From: Mesorhizobium sp.
GTDB lineage: Bacteria > Pseudomonadota > Alphaproteobacteria > Rhizobiales > Rhizobiaceae
Assembly: GCF_024710845.1 (NCBI RefSeq)
Contig: NZ_JANJTZ010000056.1
Span: forward strand, 186,001-250,000
Reading direction: 5' to 3'
DNA length: 64,000 nucleotides
Shown here: in pieces, positions 9,459-19,058 of the stretch
Layout: every line of letters starts with the position of its first letter
How positions within the stretch are numbered: position 1 is the first letter of the stretch
Position numbers and translations under genes: made by a program
Notes under the pieces: model-generated
Databases searched by the model: none
What the model was told of the DNA's origin: nothing
What the model saw: only the letters and a program-made list of their open reading frames with translations

Positions 9459-10751
9459 ATGAGCAAGCATTTCAACTGGCCAAGGCCCAACCGCCGACAG
9501 ATCATTAAGGGCGCCGCCGCGAGCGCCTCGGCCGCCGTCTTCGGCTTCCCGAACATCGTGCGCGCTGCGGAAGACACGATCCGCATCGGCTACATCGACC
9601 AGATCACCGGCATCCGCGCCAATTTCGGCGAGACGGCGCCCTGGGTGGTCGAGCAGATCCAGAACCACGTGAAGGACGGCATCGAAATTGGCGGCAAGAA
9701 GTGGGCGGTCGAAATCCTCGTCCGCGACAGCCAGTCCGACGTCAACCGCATGGGCAGCCTCGGCAACGAATTGGTCCTGCGCGAGAATGTCGACCTCCTG
9801 CTCGTCGCCGACGGTCTCGCCGCCCCCGCGCTCGAGATCTGCGACCAGAACGGCACGCCGGCAGTCTCGACCATCCTTCAGTGGGAGCCCTTCTACGCCT
9901 CACGCGGTTCGGGGCCCGACAAGGGCTATCCGTGGAGCTTCCTGTTCTTCTGGAGCGGCGCCGACATCATCAAGAACTACATCGGCATGTGGAAGGCTTC
10001 CGGCATCGACCAGGTCGTCGGCACCTTCTACGAGGACAACGATTTCGGCCGCGGTTTCTCCGGCGGCATGACTGCGGAACTCGCCGCCAACGGCTTCAAG
10101 GAAGTGCCTGGCGGCCTGTTCAAGGAGCAGGTCGATGACTTCTCCAATCAGGTCGCGGCCTTCCGTGACGGCGGCGCCAAGATCGTCACCGGTCTCGTCT
10201 TCCCGCAGCATTTCGCCACGTTCTGGGGGCAGGCCAAACAGGCTGGCCTGTCGCTCGAAGCGGCGACCATTGCCGCGGCGTTCGTCTTTCCGGCGGGCGT
10301 CGAGGTGCTCGGCGACCAGGGCGCCGGCATGTCGACGGAGATCTGGTTCAACAACGAGCTGCCGTTCAAGTCGAGCCTGACCGGCGAGTCGGCGCACGAT
10401 TTCTGCGCCGCCTACGAAGCCTCCACCGGCAAGCAGTGGGCTCAGCCGATGGGCTACCACCACGCGGTCTGGGAAGTGGGCTTCGCCGCGCTCAAGGCTT
10501 CCGGCGACCCGAAGAACCGCGCCGCGGTCCGCGACGCGATCGCTGGGCTGGACCTCGACACGATGGTCGGTAAGGTCGACTTCAAGAACTCCAAGATGAA
10601 GTCGGTGGCAAATACCTGGGTGACGATGGGCCAGTGGCATCGCGCCAAGGAAGGCTCCAAGTTCCCCTACGAGCTGTTCGTCACCAACAATGTGACGGCG
10701 CCGCACGTGCCGATCCAGAAGGAGTTCATGCCGCTGTCGAAGTTCTCCTGA
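9459..10751 (+). CDS. Branched-chain-type ABC transporter substrate-binding protein with Tat signal
   Basis: NRRQIIKGAAASASAAVFGFP Tat-like leader; type I periplasmic binding fold; PFKSSLTGESA motif. Confidence 0.9.
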   Translation: MSKHFNWPRPNRRQIIKGAAASASAAVFGFPNIVRAAEDTIRIGYIDQITGIRANFGETAPWVVEQIQNHVKDGIEIGGKKWAVEILVRDSQSDVNRMGSLGNELVLRENVDLLLVADGLAAPALEICDQNGTPAVSTILQWEPFYASRGSGPDKGYPWSFLFFWSGADIIKNYIGMWKASGIDQVVGTFYEDNDFGRGFSGGMTAELAANGFKEVPGGLFKEQVDDFSNQVAAFRDGGAKIVTGLVFPQHFATFWGQAKQAGLSLEAATIAAAFVFPAGVEVLGDQGAGMSTEIWFNNELPFKSSLTGESAHDFCAAYEASTGKQWAQPMGYHHAVWEVGFAALKASGDPKNRAAVRDAIAGLDLDTMVGKVDFKNSKMKSVANTWVTMGQWHRAKEGSKFPYELFVTNNVTAPHVPIQKEFMPLSKFS

Positions 10752-10767
10752 ACCGAAAGCGCAACCT

Positions 10768-10807
10768 GACGGTCCGGGCCTCTGAGCCCGGACCGTCCCT
10801 TCATTTT
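10768..10807 (+). terminator. Intra-operonic attenuator/terminator-like hairpin
   Basis: GACGGTCCGGGC (10768-10779) - 6-nt loop - GCCCGGACCGTC (10786-10797) then CCTTCATTTT. Confidence 0.65.
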
Positions 10808-10821
10808 CGAGGACGCCGCCG

Positions 10822-11556
10822 TTGGCACCAGTCATTTCCGTCGAAGGGCTGACGCGACGTTTCGGTCAGATCACCGTCGCCGACGACCTGTCCTTTTCCG
10901 TCGAGTTCGGCGAATGCCTCGGCATCATCGGGCCGAACGGTGCCGGCAAGACGTCGGTCTTCAACATGCTTGCCGGCGCCATCAAGCCGCAGGCGGGTCG
11001 TATCGTCCTTGACGGCACCGACATCACCGGAACATCGCAGCATGCCCGCACGCTGATGGGGCTCGGCCGCACCTACCAGGTGCCGCAGCCGTTCGCCCTG
11101 CTCACCACTTTCGAAAACGTGTTGGCGGCCGCCACCTTCTCGCGCCGCAACCGCGGCCAGGAGGCAGATCTCGCCCGGTCGATCCTGATGCGGACCGGCC
11201 TCGCCGCCCGCGCTGACCTGCCCGCTGGCTCCCTGCCGCTTCTCGACCGCAAGCGGCTGGAGCTCGCCCGTGCAATGGCGTTGAAGCCGCGCGTCCTTCT
11301 GCTCGACGAGATCGCGGGCGGGTTGACGGAAGCCGAGGTGACGCAACTCGTCACGCTGATCCGCGAACTCAAACCGGAGCTTGCGATCGTATGGATCGAG
11401 CACGTGACCCACGCGCTCTCGGCGGTGGCGGACCGGATCGTCGCCATCAACTTCGGCGCCCGGATCGCTGAGGGCAGCCCGTCCGAGGTCATGGCCCACC
11501 CGGCCGTGCAGGAAGTCTACATGGGGACGGTTCTCGATGTCGCTTCTCAGGGTTGA
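10822..11556 (+). CDS. livG: Branched-chain amino-acid-type ABC transporter ATP-binding protein LivG
   Basis: GPNGAGKTSVFNMLAG, LLLDEIAGGLTEAE. Confidence 0.92.
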   Translation: MAPVISVEGLTRRFGQITVADDLSFSVEFGECLGIIGPNGAGKTSVFNMLAGAIKPQAGRIVLDGTDITGTSQHARTLMGLGRTYQVPQPFALLTTFENVLAAATFSRRNRGQEADLARSILMRTGLAARADLPAGSLPLLDRKRLELARAMALKPRVLLLDEIAGGLTEAEVTQLVTLIRELKPELAIVWIEHVTHALSAVADRIVAINFGARIAEGSPSEVMAHPAVQEVYMGTVLDVASQG

Positions 11557-12244
11557 AAACCTCGACGTCTTCTACGGCGATTTCCAGGCCGTTCGAGGCG
11601 TCAGCCTGGCGGTCGACGAAGGCCGCACGGTCGCCATCATCGGCGCGAACGGCGCGGGCAAGTCGACGCTTCTCAATGCCATCGTCGGGCTCCATCCGCA
11701 AAAGCGCGGAAAGGTCGTCTTCGCCGGCGCGGACGTGACGTCCAACCGGGCAGATGCCATTGCGCGCGCGGGCATGACGATGGTGCCTGAGGGCCGGCGC
11801 CTGTTCGGAACACTTACCGTCGAGGACAATCTGCGCGTCGGCGCCGCGGCCGGTCGCAAGGGACCGTGGACCTTGGGCGAAGTCTACCGGCTCTTCCCGC
11901 GCATCGGCGAACTGCGCCACATGCCGGCCGCCAGTCTTTCCGGAGGACAGCAGCAGATGGTCGCGATCGGGCGCGCGCTGATGACCAATCCACGGATCCT
12001 GCTCTGCGACGAGATCTCGCTCGGCCTCGCGCCGAAGATCATCCTGGACATCTACCGCTGCTTCGAGGCGATCTCGGCCACCGGCGTTTCGATCGTCGTG
12101 ATTGAACAGAACGTGGGCCAGGCATGCGCCGCCGCGCAGTATGCCTACTGCATGTTGGAAGGGAAGGTCAGCCTCGAAGGGCCGACCGCCGACCTTTCGA
12201 TGGAGGCGATCACAGCGGCCTATTTCGGATTGGACCACGCATGA
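11537..12244 (+). CDS. livF: ABC transporter ATP-binding protein LivF
   Basis: GANGAGKSTLLNAIVG, LSGGQQQMVAIGRALM. Confidence 0.92.
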   Translation: MSLLRVENLDVFYGDFQAVRGVSLAVDEGRTVAIIGANGAGKSTLLNAIVGLHPQKRGKVVFAGADVTSNRADAIARAGMTMVPEGRRLFGTLTVEDNLRVGAAAGRKGPWTLGEVYRLFPRIGELRHMPAASLSGGQQQMVAIGRALMTNPRILLCDEISLGLAPKIILDIYRCFEAISATGVSIVVIEQNVGQACAAAQYAYCMLEGKVSLEGPTADLSMEAITAAYFGLDHA

Positions 12245-13104
12245 TCTGGGTCGAGACGATCGTCAACGGACTGCTGCTCGGCGGTCTCTACGCCCTGGTT
12301 GGGCTTGGCCTCGGCTTCGCCTTCGGCGTCATGCGCATCGTCAACGTCGCGCAGGGCGATTTCATCGTCGCCGCCGCGTTCCTGGGCGTCTTCCTTCTGC
12401 CCTGGACGCCGGTCCATCCGCTGCTCGTCATCATCCCGGTCGCAATCGCGGCCTTCGGGATCGGCATGCTGCTGCAATGGCTCTTGATCAACCGCGTGCT
12501 CGGCCACGACCAGATCCCGCAGATCCTGCTCACCTTCGGCCTCGCCATCGTGCTCCGGAACGGCATGGTCGAGCTGTTCGGTGCGAACACGCGCTCGATC
12601 AATGTCGGCGACCTGCGCTTCATGGGCTTCGACTTCCTGGGGTTGAAACTGGGTGTGCTGCCCGTTCTGATCCTGGCGATCGCGGTGTTCCTGTTCGCGA
12701 CACTGCATCTTTGGCTTCGAAAGTCCGACATGGGGCGCCTGATACGCGCGACCGCGGACGACCATCGCATCGTCCAGCTCTGCGGAGTGAACTTCCGCTC
12801 TATCTATGCGGTGGCGATGGGCCTCGCGATGGCGCTGTCGGCGGTAGCGGGCATCCTGCTCGCGATGCGCGGCTCGTTCACCCCCTATTCCGGAGCGGAT
12901 CGGTTGCTCATCGCCTTCGAGGTGGTGGTCATCGGCGGGCTGGGCTCCTTCTGGGGCATGTTCCTCGGCGGCATGGTTCTGGGCGTGGCCCAACTCGTGG
13001 CCCTGAAGCTCGACCCCGCCTCGGGGCTGATGTACGGCCACATCGTCTTCATCCTGATCCTCATCATGTCGCCCAGCGGGCTTGCCGGAGCCTTCCGCCG
13101 ATGA
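12241..13104 (+). CDS. livH: Branched-chain ABC transporter permease LivH
   Basis: MIWVETIVNGLLLGGLYALVGLGLGFAFGVMRIVNVAQGDF; ATGA overlap with livF. Confidence 0.92.
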   Translation: MIWVETIVNGLLLGGLYALVGLGLGFAFGVMRIVNVAQGDFIVAAAFLGVFLLPWTPVHPLLVIIPVAIAAFGIGMLLQWLLINRVLGHDQIPQILLTFGLAIVLRNGMVELFGANTRSINVGDLRFMGFDFLGLKLGVLPVLILAIAVFLFATLHLWLRKSDMGRLIRATADDHRIVQLCGVNFRSIYAVAMGLAMALSAVAGILLAMRGSFTPYSGADRLLIAFEVVVIGGLGSFWGMFLGGMVLGVAQLVALKLDPASGLMYGHIVFILILIMSPSGLAGAFRR

Positions 13105-14108
13105 CCCGCCTTCTCCTCAAACGCCCGACGCTCGTCGCCGCGGCGGCCGTCGTCGCAGCCGCTCTCGTGATCGCCACGCCCTGGTTCGTCGCGGAAGGCG
13201 ACATGCGTCTCATGATCGAGATTTTCGCCGTCTTCGCTTTCGCGCAGGGCTGGAACTTCCTCGCCGGCTACGTCGGCATCATGTCGTTCGGACAACAGTT
13301 GTTCATCGGCCTGGGTGCCTACTGCCTGTTCCTGGCGTCGAACTGGACTGGCCTGAACCCCTTCCTGATCCTGCCGCTGGCCTTCGTCTTCAGCGCAGGC
13401 TTCGCTGCGATGATCTCTCCCTTCATCTTCCGCCTGCGCGACGCCTACCTCGCCATCAGCATCTGGGTGATCGCGGAGATCGTCCGCTCGTTCATCTCGC
13501 AGCGCGACTGGCTGGGGTCGGTGAGCGGCCTGCCGCTGGTCGCGACCCGCGAGATGGCGCGTTCGGTCGTCGCCACGTCGACCTTCTACTATGCCGGAGC
13601 GCTGGCACTGATCTCGGTCTTTGGGCTCTACTACCTGTCGATCTCCCGCCTTGGCCTCGCACTCGCGGCGGTGCGCGACAATGAGGAGACTGCCAGCGCG
13701 ATCGGCATCAACGTCTGGTGGACCCGCTTCTTCGGCTTCGTGCTCGGCTCCGGCTTCACCGGGCTGGCGGGCGCGGTCTACTACATGTCGGTCTTCCACG
13801 TGGAGCCGGGCGGCGCATTCGATCCCAACTGGATGGTGATCATGCTGTTCATCGTCATCATCGGCGGCGTCGGCACCATCGAAGGGCCGATCATCGGCAC
13901 CGCGATCTACTTCCTCTTCCGCGCCTGGTTCGCCGGCACTGGAAACCTCTACCTGATGATGCTCGGCGCCGCGGCGGTGCTGGTCATGCTGATCTCGCCG
14001 AGCGGCATCTGGGGTATCGTCAAGTCGAAGCTCGGCATCGACCTGCTCGGTGCGCGGCGCGCGAGCGGGCTAGAGGCTTCGTCGAAAAAAACCAGGACCG
14101 CATCATGA
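13101..14108 (+). CDS. livM: Branched-chain ABC transporter permease LivM
   Basis: LAGYVGIMSFGQQLFIGLGAY; IIGGVGTIEGPIIGTA. Confidence 0.92.
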   Translation: MTRLLLKRPTLVAAAAVVAAALVIATPWFVAEGDMRLMIEIFAVFAFAQGWNFLAGYVGIMSFGQQLFIGLGAYCLFLASNWTGLNPFLILPLAFVFSAGFAAMISPFIFRLRDAYLAISIWVIAEIVRSFISQRDWLGSVSGLPLVATREMARSVVATSTFYYAGALALISVFGLYYLSISRLGLALAAVRDNEETASAIGINVWWTRFFGFVLGSGFTGLAGAVYYMSVFHVEPGGAFDPNWMVIMLFIVIIGGVGTIEGPIIGTAIYFLFRAWFAGTGNLYLMMLGAAAVLVMLISPSGIWGIVKSKLGIDLLGARRASGLEASSKKTRTAS

Positions 14109-14854
14109 CGTCGCGACTGCAGGACAAGCGGCTGCTGGTGGTAGGCGCCGCGACCGGCATCGGCAGGGCGGTCGCCGCGGCCGCGGTCGCCGAAGGGGCG
14201 CGGGTGGTGATCGCCGATCTTGCGGTGGAGCAGGGAGAGGCGACAGCGCGCGAACTCGGCGCCGGCTTTATCCGCTGCGACGTGTCCGACGAGGCGAGCG
14301 TGAAGGCGGCGGTCGCCGGCGCGGTGGAGCGGCTCGGCGGCCTCGACGGGCTCGTCAACAATGCCGGCCTGCAGCGTGCGGGCGCGATCGAGACCATCAC
14401 CGTTGACGACTGGAACAGCCTGATGGCGGTCAACACTCGTGGCGTCTTCCTCGCGACGCGCGAAGCGATCGCGCATCTGCGCGCCGCAGGCGGCGGCTCG
14501 ATTGTCAACACGTCATCTCTCGCCGGCAAACGCGGCGGGCCGGGCATCGCCGCCTATGCCGCGTCGAAGGGCGCGGTAATGGCCTTTACCACGGCCGCCG
14601 CGCTCGAACTCGCCCGTGACCGCATCCGGGTGAATTCGGTCTGCCCCGGATTCATCGACACGCCGTTCAACAATCCGGCGATCGCCTTCATAGGCGGCCG
14701 CGAGGAGCAGGCGCGCGTCGTCGAGCGCATGGTGCCGCTCGGCCGCCAGGCCGTGCCGGACGAAGTCGCACCGCTCTACGTCTACCTCCTATCCGACGAG
14801 TCCGCCTATGTGACCGCGCAGGCGCTGTCGATCGACGGCGGCGTCTACAACTGA
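14105..14854 (+). CDS. SDR family NAD(P)-dependent oxidoreductase
   Basis: VVGAATGIGRA, NNAG, YAASKGAV. Confidence 0.92.
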   Translation: MTSRLQDKRLLVVGAATGIGRAVAAAAVAEGARVVIADLAVEQGEATARELGAGFIRCDVSDEASVKAAVAGAVERLGGLDGLVNNAGLQRAGAIETITVDDWNSLMAVNTRGVFLATREAIAHLRAAGGGSIVNTSSLAGKRGGPGIAAYAASKGAVMAFTTAAALELARDRIRVNSVCPGFIDTPFNNPAIAFIGGREEQARVVERMVPLGRQAVPDEVAPLYVYLLSDESAYVTAQALSIDGGVYN

Positions 14855-14867
14855 TCAGGGCGAGGCG

Positions 14868-16475
14868 ATGGGCGAGACTTTCGACTATATCGTCATTGGC
14901 GCCGGCTCGGCCGGCTCGGTGATCGCCAACCGGCTTTCCGAAGACCCGGGGCTGCGCATCCTGGTGCTGGAGGCAGGGCCGGACGAACGCGTTATCTACA
15001 GCCGCGCGCCCGGCGCCTTCGTCGGCCTGTTCGGCACCGACCGCGTCTGGCCCTATGCGTCCGAGCCCGAACCCGCCGCCGGCGGTCGGCGCATTCACGT
15101 CCCGCAGGGGCGCATGCCTGGCGGATCGAGTTCGATCAACGGGATGATCTACATTCGCGGCGACGCCACGGACTACGACGACTGGGCAGCGGCCGGCTGC
15201 GCGGGCTGGAGCTATGCAGACGTGCTGCCCTATTTCCGCAAGGCCGAGGGCAACGAACGGCTGGCCGACAGGTATCATGGGACCGACGGCCCACTCTCGG
15301 TCGTCGACGTGCCCTACCGCCATCCGCTCAACGCCGCCTTCGTGCTCGCGGCGCAGCAATGCGGCCACGCCTACAACCACGATTTCAACGGCGCCTCGCA
15401 GCTTGGTGTCGGCTACTTCCAGGTGACGCAGAAGAACGGCGAGCGCGCGAGCACCGCCGCGTCCTATCTGCGCCCGGCGCTGGCACGCGGCAACATCGCG
15501 CTGGAGATCGAGGCCGAGGTCGAGCGCATCCTTTTCGAAGGCCGCAGGGCCATAGGCGTCGCCTGGCGCCGGCGCAGACAGGCGAGATCGGCTCACGCCA
15601 CGCGGGCGGTCGTGCTCTGTGCAGGCACGTTGGCAAGTCCGAAGATCCTGATGCAGTCGGGTGTAGGCCCCGCGGCGCATCTGAAGGAGAACGGCGTGGA
15701 GGTCGTCCACGATCTCCCCGGCATCGGCCGCAACTACCAGGACCACCTCCAGGTGCTGAACTATCATCGCACCAGACGCCCGATCAGCCTGACCGGCCAG
15801 GACAAGGGGCTCAGCGCGCTGCGCAACGGGCTGCAATGGATGCTGTTCCGCAGCGGCCTGCTGACCTCCAACGTCGCCGAGGCCTGCCTGTTTGTCGACA
15901 GCGACCGCGACGGCCGCGCAGACCTGCAGATCCATTCCTTCCCGGTCTTCGTACCCGATCATGAACGCGCGCCGCCGGAGGGCCACGGCTTCACCATCGG
16001 CGCCTGCGACGTGCGGCCGCGCTCGCGCGGCAAACTGCAGCTCGCCGGGCCCGACCCGTCGACACCGGCGAAACTTTACTCGAACGCCCTGTCAGACGAG
16101 CGTGACGTGGCGAGTCTGGTACGTGGCCTGCGCCTGTCGCGCCGCATCGCGCGGGCAGCGGCGCTCGCCGGCCATCTCGGCGATGAACTCGTGCTCGACG
16201 CCGGGCTCGATGCGCCGGAAGCGGTTCTTGCCGACTATGTCCGTAACTATACCAAGACCGTCTATCACCCGGTGGGAACGTGCGCGATGGGAACAGGCGC
16301 CGATGCCGTGGTCGGACCCTACCTCGCTGTGCACGGCATGGACGGCCTGCGCGTCGTCGATGCCTCCGTCATGCCCTCGATTCCCAGCGGCAACACCAAC
16401 GCGCCGACGATCATGATCGCCGAGAAGGCCGCCGACATGATGCTCGGTCGCGCACCGCTGCCGGCCGGCACCTGA
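14868..16475 (+). CDS. GMC family FAD-dependent oxidoreductase (choline/alcohol dehydrogenase-like)
   Basis: YIVIGAGSAGSVIANRLSEDP, GRMPGGSSSINGMIYIRG, YHPVGTCAMG. Confidence 0.93.
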   Translation: MGETFDYIVIGAGSAGSVIANRLSEDPGLRILVLEAGPDERVIYSRAPGAFVGLFGTDRVWPYASEPEPAAGGRRIHVPQGRMPGGSSSINGMIYIRGDATDYDDWAAAGCAGWSYADVLPYFRKAEGNERLADRYHGTDGPLSVVDVPYRHPLNAAFVLAAQQCGHAYNHDFNGASQLGVGYFQVTQKNGERASTAASYLRPALARGNIALEIEAEVERILFEGRRAIGVAWRRRRQARSAHATRAVVLCAGTLASPKILMQSGVGPAAHLKENGVEVVHDLPGIGRNYQDHLQVLNYHRTRRPISLTGQDKGLSALRNGLQWMLFRSGLLTSNVAEACLFVDSDRDGRADLQIHSFPVFVPDHERAPPEGHGFTIGACDVRPRSRGKLQLAGPDPSTPAKLYSNALSDERDVASLVRGLRLSRRIARAAALAGHLGDELVLDAGLDAPEAVLADYVRNYTKTVYHPVGTCAMGTGADAVVGPYLAVHGMDGLRVVDASVMPSIPSGNTNAPTIMIAEKAADMMLGRAPLPAGT

Positions 16476-16538
16476 CGGGTCCGACGACGCCGCGACGGTA
16501 GACGCGGCCTTCGCCGCCTGCGGTCCCGGCCGAACGGC

Positions 16539-18140
16539 TCAGGCCGCGCGGCGCGCCTTCAGGATGGCCTCGGCTCCCTTTTCGCCGATCACCATGCTGA
16601 TGGCGTTGATGTTGCCGCTGGGGATCTGCGGGATGATCGAAGAATCGACGACCCGCAGGCCTTCGACGCCATGAACTCTCAGATCTGGATCGACGACCGC
16701 GTTCGGGTCGATGCCCATCTTGCAGGTGCCGCAGGGATGGAACACGCCCGACGCCGACCGCCGGACGTGATCGACGAGATCCTCGCCGTCGCCCATGTCG
16801 GGGCCGGGCTTGTACTCACCGAGGAAATGTGGTGCGAAGGCCTTGGTTCGGAAGATCCGCCGGCCGTAGCGCACGCCTTCGACCAGCGTCTCGACATCGT
16901 AGGGATCACCCATCATGTTCGGATGGATCGCCGGCGCATCCTTGGGATCGGCCGAGCGGATCTCGAGATGGCCGCGGCTGCGGGTGCGGTTGACGTTGGG
17001 CTGCAGCGTCACCGCGGGCCGGTCCAGCATCTGCACGCCGTCGGGCGTAAAATCATAGCCGTAGGCGCCGAAATGGAACTGGATGTCCGGCTCCTCCAGG
17101 TCTGGCCGCGTCTTCACGAAGGCGATGGCCGGCGCGATGTAGGTCGCCTGGCCCGTGCGGAAGAGGGCGAATTGCGCGACATGGCGGAGGACCGACAGCC
17201 GGCCGACATCCATATTGGCTGTGCGCATGTTGACCAGGCCGACGATATGGGTGCAGGCGTGCTCCTGCAGGTTGCGGCCGACGCCCGCGCTCTCGTGGAC
17301 GAGTTCTATGCCGTGGCGCTGAAGCAGCGCGCCTGGACCGATGCCGGACAGCATCAACAGCTTCGGCGAGTTGATCGCGCTGGCGCTGACGATGACCTCG
17401 CCCTGCGCATCTGCGGTCTCGACCCGGCCCTCGCGCTCGTATTCCACGCCGGTCGCGCGCTTGCCCTCCATGACGATGCGCCGCACCACCGCGCCGGTCA
17501 CGACCTTCAGGTTCGGACGACTGGCCGCAGGCTTGAGATAGCCGCTCGCCGCGCTCATGCGCCAGCCGCCCGACTGGTTGACGTGGGCGATCGAGGCGCC
17601 GGTCTGCTCCTCGCCATTGTAGTTGGGATTGGTCGGCGTGCCGAGCTCGGCCATCGCCGCGAGAAAGACCTCCGCCAGTGGATGAGGCCCGCGTGTCGGG
17701 GAGATCGATATTGCGCCGTCCTTGCCGTATATATCGGACGTGCCCGCGGCATTGCCCTCGATCCGACGGAACACGGGCATCAGGTCGTCATAGCTCCAGC
17801 CGGTATTGCCGAGCTGGCGCCAGTGGTCGTAGTCGCCGCGGTTTCCGCGCACCCAGACTGTGCCGTTGATGGCGCTCGACCCTCCAAGGACGCGGCCGCG
17901 CGGCCAGTGGTCGGTCCGGTTTTCGCGGCTCGGATCCGGCTCGGTAACGAAATCCCAGTCCGAACGCGGGTCTCCGAGGCAGCTGAAAGGACCGAGGGCC
18001 GGCACCTTGTAGCGCATCGCGTCGTCTCGGCCACCGGCTTCGAGGAGCAGGACCCTCACCGACGGGTCTGCGCTCAACCTGTTGGCCACGATACAGCCGG
18101 CCGATCCCGCGCCAACGATGATATGGTCCCAAATATCCAT
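16539..18140 (-). CDS. GMC family FAD-dependent oxidoreductase
   Basis: HIIVGAGSAGCIVANRLSADP, GRVLGGSSAINGTVWVRG, FHPCGTCKMG. Confidence 0.93.
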   Translation of the reverse strand: MDIWDHIIVGAGSAGCIVANRLSADPSVRVLLLEAGGRDDAMRYKVPALGPFSCLGDPRSDWDFVTEPDPSRENRTDHWPRGRVLGGSSAINGTVWVRGNRGDYDHWRQLGNTGWSYDDLMPVFRRIEGNAAGTSDIYGKDGAISISPTRGPHPLAEVFLAAMAELGTPTNPNYNGEEQTGASIAHVNQSGGWRMSAASGYLKPAASRPNLKVVTGAVVRRIVMEGKRATGVEYEREGRVETADAQGEVIVSASAINSPKLLMLSGIGPGALLQRHGIELVHESAGVGRNLQEHACTHIVGLVNMRTANMDVGRLSVLRHVAQFALFRTGQATYIAPAIAFVKTRPDLEEPDIQFHFGAYGYDFTPDGVQMLDRPAVTLQPNVNRTRSRGHLEIRSADPKDAPAIHPNMMGDPYDVETLVEGVRYGRRIFRTKAFAPHFLGEYKPGPDMGDGEDLVDHVRRSASGVFHPCGTCKMGIDPNAVVDPDLRVHGVEGLRVVDSSIIPQIPSGNINAISMVIGEKGAEAILKARRAA

Positions 18141-18159
18141 GACGGCACGCTCCTACTAC

Positions 18160-18176
18160 TGTATGACAATCATACA
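18160..18176. promoter_or_regulatory. Palindromic operator TGTATGACAATCATACA in GMC promoter
   Basis: Perfect 7-bp inverted repeat with 3-bp spacer, 20 bp upstream of start; overlaps a TCGACA-16-TATGAT promoter on the minus strand. Confidence 0.6.
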
Positions 18177-18631
18177 TTCTTGAGAAGCGATGTCGAGACA
18201 CTGGCGCACCCTGTTCGATATCCCAAAGCAGCCGTCTGACGCTGACCTTATGGACGCCGGCAAGGCAGCGGGCTGCGACGCTTATTATGTGCGGGGCGAT
18301 CCATAGGCTTCTGAAAGGCTCCCGGCTTCGACCGTCGCACAGTTTCGGAGACCGTCGCGTTTGGGAGAGGAAAGAGGCCAGATAGCAGTGCGATCATGCC
18401 GCGCCACCGACCGCTTCGATCGCGGTCGGAGTCCTCAATACTTGAAAAAATTCAGTCAAACGCATCGCTTGGATCGACGGTTTCCAGATCTGTGACCAGC
18501 ATGATGACTGACGATGCCGTCAGAGGTTGCGTGACAAAGGGTCCACGCCCACCGGCAGAACTCGATTGACGAGGCACGAAATACTACTTCCTTCAGTCTC
18601 TTATGGAGAACTCTGCCGTAACTTCGGATGG

Positions 18632-18656
18632 GCCAAAATCATTTCCACTTTATTGT
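18632..18656. repeat. Candidate distal attachment (att) core: copy of guaA 3' end
   Basis: GCCAAAATCATTTCCACTTTATTGT, 22/25 identical by hand to 45412-45436. Confidence 0.7.
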
Positions 18657-18725
18657 TAAGTGACATATAACCCATTGAAATCTCTGTCAAATATTTCTCT
18701 GCGTCGCGCAAACTCCGACTTCAAG

Positions 18726-18733
18726 ACCGTCAG
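18726..18733 (+). promoter_or_regulatory. ACCGTCAG octamer, candidate integrase arm-type site
   Basis: Same octamer as the three sites at 45226-45297. Confidence 0.4.
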
Positions 18734-18815
18734 AAGGCTACGCTTTTGATTTTAAAGAAACGCGCTAAGAAATATTTCGAGGTTTCACCAACTATCGGGC
18801 GCAGATCGTCGTGCA

Positions 18816-19058
18816 TCACCACTCCGGGAAGGAGCGGAACATGGCGATGAGTTCGGGCACGTTGACGAAGGTGGTTAAGTGTGTCACCGGCTTGTCCTTG
18901 CCGTTCGGCTGCAGTTCGAGCTCGGTGGTGATGTCGCCGAAGATCGAGGTCCAGGCGTCGAACTCGTGGTCTCGCGGCGAACTACGCCAACATAGCCGCC
19001 GCTCAAGCGCCTCTTGCGCGCCCTTGGAAACTGACCGGCAGCGCGCGAGCGGCGGCAA
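18816..19058 (-). pseudogene. Fragment of large SNF2-type helicase/N6-methylase protein of conjugative elements
   Basis: FDAWTSIFGDITTELELQPNGKDKPVTHLTTFVNVPELIAMFRSF; tiny fragment of a normally very large protein. Confidence 0.6.

Noticed and set aside
12102-13104. Long ORF versions beginning upstream of livH and livM (12102-14108, 12124-13104)
   Set aside because: N-terminal parts are out-of-frame readings of livF/livH; real starts are at 12241 and 13101 with ATGA overlaps.
16671-18239. 522-aa plus-strand ORF opposite a GMC oxidoreductase
   Set aside because: The minus strand encodes full-length GMC motifs; the plus ORF is a shadow ORF without recognisable domains.
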